The notes under the pieces: generated by a model
What the model was told of the DNA's origin: nothing
Database searches by the model: none
Seen by the model: only the letters and a program-made list of their open reading frames with translations
NCBI GenBank assembly: GCA_028703735.1
Contig: JAQVMI010000157.1
Span: 1-5,255, forward strand
Length of the DNA: 5,255 nt
Direction: 5' to 3'
Source: Candidatus Cloacimonadota bacterium
Lineage (GTDB): Bacteria; Cloacimonadota; Cloacimonadia; Cloacimonadales; Cloacimonadaceae
Program-made: the position numbers and the translations under genes
In this document: positions 1-4,706 of the stretch, in pieces
How the letters are laid out: each line of letters starts with the position of its first letter
Position numbering within the stretch: the first letter of the stretch is position 1

Positions 1-30
1 TCATTCTTCAAAGCGTGTTTCACATTTTCA

Positions 31-46
31 CCTTTCCACCTTTCCA
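31..46. repeat. Short direct repeat of CCTTTCCA
   Basis: Two adjacent exact copies of the octamer CCTTTCCA occur in a pyrimidine-rich stretch beyond the operon-end hairpin. The first 66 bases contain no gene. The repeat is too short to mean much alone but fits the general repeat-rich style of the intergenic DNA here. Confidence 0.4.
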
Positions 47-66
47 CTTCTACAGAACCCTAACCT

Positions 67-97
67 TGACGGAGCTTTGGAAAGCTCCGCTACGTCA
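67..97 (-). terminator. Hairpin after the secretin gene, possible terminator without a T tract
   Basis: GGAGCTTT (71-78) and AAAGCTCC (81-88) are perfect inverse copies around GG. The pairing extends outwards with TGAC (67-70) and GTCA (94-97) across a five-base bulge. It begins 14 bases after the secretin stop, which is where an operon terminator would be. The minus strand continues AAGGTTAGGGTTCTG, with no T run, so intrinsic termination is doubtful. It may instead be a dispersed palindrome or a 3'-end stabilising structure. Confidence 0.45.
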
Positions 98-111
98 GCA
101 ATCCCGAACCC

Positions 112-1221
112 CTACTTCTCTTCTTTCTGTGATTTGATAAACCTATCCATAGCATTTTCCATGATCTCTGCCTGTATGCTAATCACCAGTTCCCGGTCTT
201 TCTTTTCATATCTGTCAAATCCGGTTAAGTAGCGTATCCCAAACACCCACCAGGGCAGGTCTTTCAGGATGGGTATCCCGCTTCGGGATTTCACTTCGTC
301 CGAATCAAACAAACCTGCTATAATTGTTTCTTCCTGGTTGTAAAGCACCAGTTCTGTGGTAGATTTACTTTTGGTGATAATGGTGGAAACCGCACTGGGA
401 ACTCCGCTGGAACGCTCTAAACTAAGCTGCATATGAACTACTTCCGTTCCATTCACAGTTACAACTGTAGGCGTCACAATCATAATTATACCGGTGGCGA
501 AGAATGAATCCAGAGTGTTGCCTGCCTCATCAGCGGTTTTGATAGAAATATCCTGACCCACCTGAATATAGCCTTCTTTTCCAGATGCAACTAAAATATT
601 AGGTTGGGCTATAATACTACCTTTCTGATTTGTTTCTATTGCTTTTAGTAAAGTAGTTACATCCACCTGATATTTGCCAATATCTGCCGTACCAGATACG
701 GCAAGATTCATCGGTGAGGCTACTTGCTGAGCCCCGGCAAAGCCAGCATTAATAGTTATTTTGCCGTTTAAAACAGTTGACCAGTCTATCCCTAAAGACT
801 TGATGTAAGATCTATCTGCTAACAATGCCATAGCTTTGATGCGTACTTGCTTTCCTTGCGCCAGCAATTCCAGAGGTTCCGGCGGTTTTACTGCTCCTCC
901 TGTTACTGGGGTATCCTCTATGGATATGTAGCCAACGTTGTCTTTTCTTATCAGATTATTCTGTAACAGAATAAGATCAAGTGCTCTGCTCCAGGGCAAA
1001 TTGTTTATCGGGATATTGATGGGTCCATTAAAGCTTGAAAGGTTAATCAGCTTTTTCTTTGTTTCCTTCAGGGTATAAATTTCCAATATCTGGGTAGCAT
1101 CATTTATATGAGTGCTTGCACTAATGGTAACTGTTTCTTCCACTTTAGCAGTTGCTTGTGCTCCAAGATGAAGAGCAAACAGCAACATCAGTCCTATGAT
1201 AATTGCGTAAGTATATTTCAT
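112..1221 (-). CDS. pilQ: PilQ-like short secretin, outer-membrane pore of the type IV pilus
   Basis: This protein should form the gated outer-membrane ring through which the pilus passes. From the ATG at 1221 it has 369 residues. Residues 1-23 are a Sec signal peptide (Lys2, a hydrophobic stretch, AQA at 21-23). Residues about 30-104 look like the secretin N0/STN domain, with NLPWSRALDLIL at 74-85. The secretin core runs from about 126 to 353 and shows the family landmarks IIAQPNILV (203-211), VGQDISI (221-227), the lip-like GIPILKDLP (315-323) and a final ELVISIQ strand. It is short: PilQ proteins usually have AMIN and N1 domains as well, and no N1 (secretin_N) repeat fits between N0 and the core. 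Start choice: ATG 1221 has TGAGG six bases upstream. ATG 1233 overlaps the pilO-pilP stop as ATGA but has no visible ribosome binding site and would add four residues. It is the last gene of the pil operon. Secretin identity is firm; assignment to T4P rather than type II secretion rests on the neighbours. Confidence 0.92.
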   Translation of the reverse strand: MKYTYAIIIGLMLLFALHLGAQATAKVEETVTISASTHINDATQILEIYTLKETKKKLINLSSFNGPINIPINNLPWSRALDLILLQNNLIRKDNVGYISIEDTPVTGGAVKPPEPLELLAQGKQVRIKAMALLADRSYIKSLGIDWSTVLNGKITINAGFAGAQQVASPMNLAVSGTADIGKYQVDVTTLLKAIETNQKGSIIAQPNILVASGKEGYIQVGQDISIKTADEAGNTLDSFFATGIIMIVTPTVVTVNGTEVVHMQLSLERSSGVPSAVSTIITKSKSTTELVLYNQEETIIAGLFDSDEVKSRSGIPILKDLPWWVFGIRYLTGFDRYEKKDRELVISIQAEIMENAMDRFIKSQKEEK

Positions 1222-1227
1222 AATAAA

Positions 1228-1232
1228 CCTCA
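1228..1232 (-). promoter_or_regulatory. Ribosome binding site that decides the secretin start
   Basis: On the minus strand TGAGG precedes the ATG at 1219-1221 by six bases, and it overlaps the stop codon of the upstream pilO-pilP gene. The alternative ATG at 1231-1233 is preceded by ACCAACGTAAA, which has no purine-rich site. The placement suggests translational coupling between the two genes. Confidence 0.6.
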
Positions 1233-2093
1233 TTTTACGTTGGTGATAAACAATGTTTGTTCTTCCGGAACTCCGTATTTATCGATTATAAATACTGCCT
1301 TCCCCTTAACATTATCGATTGCATAGAGATAACCATAAGCCACCTTGTCCTTAAGGGCAAGAATTTTTATCACTCCCTGGTTATCCCGCAGGAAAATCCT
1401 GTTATCGGCTATACCTATTAAAATTGCTTGATCTATGCGAACCAATCTGGGATCGATATCGTCTTCCCCGCGTCCTGCTTCATACACCCGGGATTTAAAA
1501 AGCTGATAAAAAGAATCCGTGGAAGGCATTTTCTTGGGTTTAAGCTCTTCCATGGGTATCCCGGATTCATTAAAGTGGGTTCTTAGCACAATAGAAAAGG
1601 ACACTGTGTCGCTATTTGCAACTCCATCAGAGCCAATTGCAAGTTCTTCAATAGTTAACACAGCCCGCTGATGCTCTATATTCTTGGTAAACTCTACCAG
1701 GTTACGAAAATTGGATCTGCCAGAAACCACGTATTCATTCCAGGTAGTTTCTTTTTTCCCTTTATCGGAGAGAGCAAAATCGAAGATAATATTACGTTTC
1801 ATCCACGATAGCATGGTTAATAAATACTTATAGGTAGTAGTAGGGTTATCCATAAATACTATAACCTTGCTTTGTTCTGCCACCATGGCTTTGCGAAGCT
1901 CATATTCCATTTTAAGCGAATCTATGTTGCTTATCTGTCTTTCCAGCACTTGAATTTTCTTGGCTGTTTTTGTATTATCCTCAATCAGTATTTTAGCTTT
2001 CGAATTCAAGTTTCGGAAAATACCAATGGCAGATCCACTAAGGAGAACAAGCAGTGCACTAAGAACGATGGTGTTTCTGCGTGTGTTTGTCAT
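1230..2093 (-). CDS. pilO: PilO-like inner-membrane protein fused to a PilP/GspC-like periplasmic domain
   Basis: A 287-residue bitopic inner-membrane protein of the pilus alignment complex. Residues 8-26 are a single membrane segment with a basic N-terminal flank (NTRR). Residues about 30-75 form a charged heptad-like coiled coil. Residues about 85-172 alternate strands and helices in the pattern of the PilO ferredoxin-like domain. After a proline- and charge-rich linker (about 176-212), residues 213-287 look like the small beta domain of PilP and GspC: a strand with ILIGIADNRIFLRD, a glycine turn, a KILALKDKVAYG segment and two closing strands. PilP is normally a separate lipoprotein; here it would be tethered by the PilO anchor. 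There is no lipobox. The start at ATG 2091-2093 is supported by AAAGGAG seven bases upstream, and it overlaps the stop of the fused pilM-pilN gene by four bases (ATGA). Coding as one unbroken frame is clear. The PilO call is from architecture and position; the PilP call is from pattern only. Confidence 0.82.
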   Translation of the reverse strand: MTNTRRNTIVLSALLVLLSGSAIGIFRNLNSKAKILIEDNTKTAKKIQVLERQISNIDSLKMEYELRKAMVAEQSKVIVFMDNPTTTYKYLLTMLSWMKRNIIFDFALSDKGKKETTWNEYVVSGRSNFRNLVEFTKNIEHQRAVLTIEELAIGSDGVANSDTVSFSIVLRTHFNESGIPMEELKPKKMPSTDSFYQLFKSRVYEAGRGEDDIDPRLVRIDQAILIGIADNRIFLRDNQGVIKILALKDKVAYGYLYAIDNVKGKAVFIIDKYGVPEEQTLFITNVK

Positions 2094-4249
2094 TTCCCAT
2101 CTCCTTTATCTATTAAGCTAAGGTCTTCTGCCACCTGAGCCATTAGCGAATGCCTGCCATAATCGTTCTTAAGTAAATTGTAAAATTCTTTGTAACGCGA
2201 GCCACCGCTGGCATAGTCTATTCGTGCTTGCAAAAGCAGGGAATAGGGTTGATAGCGATCAGAGCTTTCTAACATTGGTTCTAAATACTGTTTTGCCAGA
2301 ATATACTCTTTATCCAGATAAAGCCTATAGCTCATCCACCAGCGGACAGCAGGAAGTAATTGACTACTACGGTAACGTGTTATAAAGCGTTGACCCATAT
2401 CGCGGTATTCCCATATATTGCCTCTGTTTATAGACACCACAAATTTAAGATAAGCCTGAATATCTTCTCCCTCGCCAGTGGTAAGTTCATCCTGTGGTGT
2501 AGGACAACTGCTTTGAGGTAACAATGGAAGAATAATCCTTCCACGCTTATCGGTAGTTTTCTTGGTTGCAACCCTTTGCGGAGCTATCAGTTTGGCGGGT
2601 TTTCCCGGCTCTTGTTTTTCCGCTGCAGCATCAGCAGCCTTTTGCTGTTCTTCACCCACACTTTCTTTCAGGCTTAACAGGTATTGCACATCTTCATCTA
2701 TCATCGCTGTCCAATCAACCTTGGGAATGGCGGATGTCAATTCAAAATTCCAAACTGATTTTCCTCTTATCTTGCTGTGAATAACTTTTCTTATTTTACT
2801 ATCGGGGAAAGCATTGGCAAATTCTATGATTCCTGCTCGGCGGGTTGTTACTCCGGCTAAAAACAGCTCTTCTTTGTCCTTTTTAAGATTGTTTAGCCAG
2901 CTAAGAGGCTGTCCGGCAAATGTTTTGTTTCCAATGCTAAGCACCTCCGTCCAAGGGTTTTGATTATCTAAAATGCTCTTCAGCACGTCCACTGTCTTAT
3001 CCTGAGCTTCCAATTCGTTGCGGATTTTCTGTATTTCTGCTGCTGCTTTACGGGTTACCTCCAGTTGGAAATCCAGATCCCGCTTTAAGGAAGTTTCGGT
3101 TCGGACAGTTTGAGCTTCCTTCATTATTGAATTTGTAGCCACCAGTGCCACAACAAAGATAAGGAATAAAACCATAAAACCATGCCAGGCAATTTTGAAT
3201 ACCTTTTGCCCTTCCACAATACGTGGAGGCAGGAAATTACTGGGGGTAAACCTAGCCTCATCCGGGAACAAAGCCTTGTATGCCAAAGCTATGGGAATGG
3301 TAAACTGGTTCAAACTACGAGGATCGAAACTTTCGGAATCCTGCGTGGATACAGTTAGATGCCGGAAACTGAGCTGTTCAATCTTTTCATTGGGAAATTG
3401 TGTTTGCATATATTCCACAAGATCACTGCTTGTAAGATCTCCGCACAAGATAATTGCTTCGGGTTCACCCAGCCCGGCATTATCTATTGCCAGGGATAGC
3501 TTTGAGCTTATCACTTCCGCATCTGGAGTATTTTGGGTAATCTGCAGTTTAAGGGTTTCCACCCATTCCCCATTCTTGAAAACGAAAGCTTTACGATATT
3601 CTTGTCCCAGATAAACAAGCAAGGCTGTTTTGTCGGCTAAAAACTCGTCATAAGAAATCTTGAAGTAATCTGTAAGAGCTATATCATTGGCATCGGCAAG
3701 CTGATAAAATAAAGCCAATCGGTTCGTTCTCTGAAAGTCCCGTAAGAGGTCTAACAGCCTGTTTGTCCCCTTGTGCAGCCAATGTTGTTTTTGCCCGCCA
3801 ATAGTAACAATGGCAGATTGCCATTCTCCGGTTTTCAGCTGTTTACTGGGAACCTTGCTCTTAACAAATTGCTCCATTTCTTTCTTCGAAACTGCACCAA
3901 AGCTATCTTTCAGAATGTTTTCATCATAAACATTCAGGGCTATAACCCCATGCTGCAAATCGAAGGAAGCTAACATCCGCTCACTGGGCAATAGCTGATA
4001 GTTGGTTATATAATCGCTATCAAACTCCTCGATCTGGATATCACTTTTGGAGCTTGGCTTTTCTTCCTTAGCTTTGGCATCTGCCTCGGAAATACCACCA
4101 TCCTCTTGAATTTTATACCAATAGCGATCCAGCTCTGTTTGATCCACTGCTTGTAAGAATACATCCTTGCCCTCCCGCGCCAATTGCACCATGCGCACTG
4201 CCAGACCATCGTGAAAAATGCCGTATGCCTGTTTTGGATGTCGTTTCAT
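2090..4249 (-). CDS. pilM: PilM-PilN-like fusion with a periplasmic helical-repeat (TPR-like) tail
   Basis: A 719-residue single frame that joins parts usually encoded separately. Residues 1 to about 335 have the length and layout of the actin-like cytoplasmic PilM: an opening strand GIFHDGLAVRMVQL (10-23), a second beta pair at 207-236 and an ILCGDL turn at 267-272, closed by FTIPIALAY (316-324). SNFLPP at 337-342 sits where PilN has its N-terminal NLLP-type motif that docks in PilM. Residues about 354-376 are one membrane segment. A coiled coil (about 378-425) and a small alpha/beta domain (about 430-512) match PilN. An Ala/Lys/Glu/Pro-rich linker (about 530-595) leads to helices at 596-719 with TPR-like spacing (for example YRLYLDKEYILAKQYLEPML, 641-660). 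Topology would be cytoplasmic PilM and periplasmic PilN plus tail. The nucleotide-binding motifs look degenerate. The start at ATG 4247-4249 has AAGGGA six bases upstream. It overlaps the pilO-pilP gene by four bases. The fusion is firm; exact domain borders are estimates. Confidence 0.85.
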   Translation of the reverse strand: MKRHPKQAYGIFHDGLAVRMVQLAREGKDVFLQAVDQTELDRYWYKIQEDGGISEADAKAKEEKPSSKSDIQIEEFDSDYITNYQLLPSERMLASFDLQHGVIALNVYDENILKDSFGAVSKKEMEQFVKSKVPSKQLKTGEWQSAIVTIGGQKQHWLHKGTNRLLDLLRDFQRTNRLALFYQLADANDIALTDYFKISYDEFLADKTALLVYLGQEYRKAFVFKNGEWVETLKLQITQNTPDAEVISSKLSLAIDNAGLGEPEAIILCGDLTSSDLVEYMQTQFPNEKIEQLSFRHLTVSTQDSESFDPRSLNQFTIPIALAYKALFPDEARFTPSNFLPPRIVEGQKVFKIAWHGFMVLFLIFVVALVATNSIMKEAQTVRTETSLKRDLDFQLEVTRKAAAEIQKIRNELEAQDKTVDVLKSILDNQNPWTEVLSIGNKTFAGQPLSWLNNLKKDKEELFLAGVTTRRAGIIEFANAFPDSKIRKVIHSKIRGKSVWNFELTSAIPKVDWTAMIDEDVQYLLSLKESVGEEQQKAADAAAEKQEPGKPAKLIAPQRVATKKTTDKRGRIILPLLPQSSCPTPQDELTTGEGEDIQAYLKFVVSINRGNIWEYRDMGQRFITRYRSSQLLPAVRWWMSYRLYLDKEYILAKQYLEPMLESSDRYQPYSLLLQARIDYASGGSRYKEFYNLLKNDYGRHSLMAQVAEDLSLIDKGDGK
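2101..2107 (-). promoter_or_regulatory. Strong ribosome binding site of the pilO-pilP gene
   Basis: AAAGGAG on the minus strand lies seven bases before the ATG at 2091-2093, inside the 3' end of the fused pilM-pilN gene. It fixes the start of the 287-residue protein and fits coupled translation through the ATGA overlap. Confidence 0.75.
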
Positions 4250-4255
4250 ATATCG

Positions 4256-4261
4256 TCCCTT
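4256..4261 (-). promoter_or_regulatory. Ribosome binding site of the fused pilM-pilN gene
   Basis: AAGGGA on the minus strand lies six bases upstream of the ATG at 4247-4249. The start is also supported by the protein, because the first strand of the PilM fold begins within ten residues of it. Confidence 0.55.
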
Positions 4262-4269
4262 ATAATTTG

Positions 4270-4298
4270 GTTAAGAGTTAAAAGTTAAAAAGTTAAGC
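4270..4298. repeat. Four imperfect GTTAA-type heptamer/octamer repeats
   Basis: On the plus strand GTTAAGA, GTTAAAA, GTTAAAAA and GTTAAGC follow one another directly, ending about 20 bases upstream of the fused pilM-pilN start. The tract is AT-rich and sits where a promoter or leader would be. It could be a slippage-prone simple repeat or part of the promoter; nothing further can be said. Confidence 0.55.
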
Positions 4299-4364
4299 TA
4301 ACGCACATGCATAGCCTGCGAAGCGTAACGGTTTAACATTTTTACTACAAATCAATAATTCTCT

Positions 4365-4511
4365 TTGTCATTCCTGTATCTTTTTGTCACTGTCATTCAT
4401 CTACCTCTATCTATTGTCGTTGCTGTATTTCTATTTATTGTCATTCCTGTATTTCTTTTTATTGTCATTCCTGCATCTTTTTGTCTCTGTCTTTCCTGTA
4501 TCTCTTTTTTA
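4365..4511. repeat. Tandem array of six 24-25 bp units (a seventh starts the adjacent inverted-repeat element)
   Basis: Units start at 4365, 4390, 4414, 4438, 4462 and 4487, with the next at 4512, giving steps of 25, 24, 24, 24, 25 and 25 bases. The best-conserved part is TTGTCATTCCTGTAT, followed by a C/T-rich tail such as TTCTTTTTA. Units at 4438 and 4462 keep TTGTCATTCC exactly; those at 4390, 4414 and 4487 have one to three changes. The units at 4365 and 4462 resemble each other in their tails (CTTTTTGTC), which hints at a four-unit higher-order repeat of 97 bases. Because 24 is a multiple of three, translation gives a false eight-residue repeat (FLFIVIPV). Each unit starts with the same ten bases that end the neighbouring 64-bp element. 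Confidence 0.8.
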
Positions 4512-4575
4512 TTGTCATTCCTGCGGAGGCAGGAATCCAGTTTTAACAGATTCCGGATCAAGTCCGGAATGACAA
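4512..4575. repeat. 64-bp palindromic element with 10-bp terminal inverted repeats and two hairpins
   Basis: The ends are TTGTCATTCC (4512-4521) and its exact inverse GGAATGACAA (4566-4575). Inside are two perfect hairpins: ATTCCTGC/GCAGGAAT (4517-4524 and 4529-4536, loop GGAG) and ATTCCGGA/TCCGGAAT (4550-4557 and 4563-4570, loop TCAAG). This is the widespread intergenic repeat type GTCATTCC...GGAATGAC known from many bacterial genomes, where it is often dispersed and sometimes mistranslated as a small protein with an LRRQES motif. Its size and inverted ends suggest a non-autonomous, MITE- or REP-like element, but no transposase is present and no target-site duplication is obvious. Neither hairpin is followed by a T tract, so it does not look like a standard terminator. 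Confidence 0.8.
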
Positions 4576-4628
4576 GCAGTGATAGTATATTTTCACAGAG
4601 ACTCTAAGGCAATATCTGCTAAGCAACA

Positions 4629-4701
4629 ATCTTACTTGCCAAAGGCATCTCACTTTGTAAATCTCACTTGCCGAAGGCATCTCACTTTGTAAATCTCACT
4701 A
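4629..4701. repeat. 32-bp tandem duplication containing five alternating 9-mers
   Basis: The blocks 4634-4665 and 4666-4697 are identical at 31 of 32 positions (A or G at the eighth base). Within and beside them the 9-mer ATCTCACTT starts at 4629 (as ATCTTACTT), 4647, 4661, 4679 and 4693 (as ATCTCACTA), so the steps alternate 18, 14, 18, 14. The longer spacers hold TGCC-TTC-GGCA or TGCC-TTT-GGCA mini-palindromes on the minus strand. The tract ends six bases before the pilT stop codon (just downstream of pilT in transcription). Its role is unknown; it could be a slippage duplication, a dispersed repeat or a set of binding sites. Confidence 0.8.
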
Positions 4702-4706
4702 TTCCA

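Larger units (their letters stand above)
4250..4706. other. 457-base gene-free, repeat-rich interval between pilT and the fused pilM-pilN gene
   Basis: No credible gene is present on either strand. The interval is almost wholly explained by repeats, listed separately: GTTAA heptamers (4270-4298), a 24-25 bp tandem array (4365-4511), a 64-bp inverted-repeat element (4512-4575) and a 32-bp duplication (4634-4697). The plus strand of the array is strongly pyrimidine-rich. Stretches 4299-4364 and 4576-4628 show nothing I can name. The promoter of the pil operon should lie on the minus strand of this interval unless transcription reads through from pilT, but I see no convincing -35/-10 pair. No hairpin here is followed by a T tract on either strand, so no intrinsic terminator for pilT is evident. 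Confidence 0.75.

Noticed and set aside
1872..2138. Plus-strand open frame of 88 residues
   Set aside because: It is antisense to the pilO-pilP coding region and its junction with the fused pilM-pilN gene; the Cys/Phe-rich composition is typical of a shadow frame.
3195..3614. Plus-strand open frame of 139 residues
   Set aside because: It lies wholly antisense to the fused pilM-pilN gene, where the minus-strand protein has clear PilM/PilN organisation. The predicted protein has no recognisable domain and is rich in Ser and Cys, as expected of an antisense shadow.
4006..4209. Minus-strand frame of 67 residues inside the start of the fused pilM-pilN gene
   Set aside because: It is an alternative reading frame within a well-supported gene and has no domain.
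4299..4364. Promoter candidates on the minus strand, such as TTGTAG with TACGCT 17 bases downstream
   Set aside because: Only half of the consensus positions match in each box, which is expected by chance in AT-rich DNA. No confident promoter can be called.
4365..4535. Possible CRISPR array, given regularly spaced repeats
   Set aside because: The 24-25 base period leaves no room for unique spacers; the intervening C/T-rich tails are themselves similar. No cas genes are present.
4517..4570. Intrinsic terminator for pilT formed by the two hairpins of the 64-bp element
   Set aside because: On the minus strand the hairpin is followed by an A-rich stretch, and on the plus strand by GACAAGCAG. 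Neither has the T tract needed.
4365..4607. Plus-strand open frame of 80 residues, and an overlapping 62-residue frame from 4384, across the repeat interval
   Set aside because: The first part is the 24-bp array translated into a hydrophobic eight-residue repeat, and the end (LRRQESSFNRFRIKSGMT) is the well-known false translation of the GTCATTCC...GGAATGAC element. No ribosome binding site is evident.
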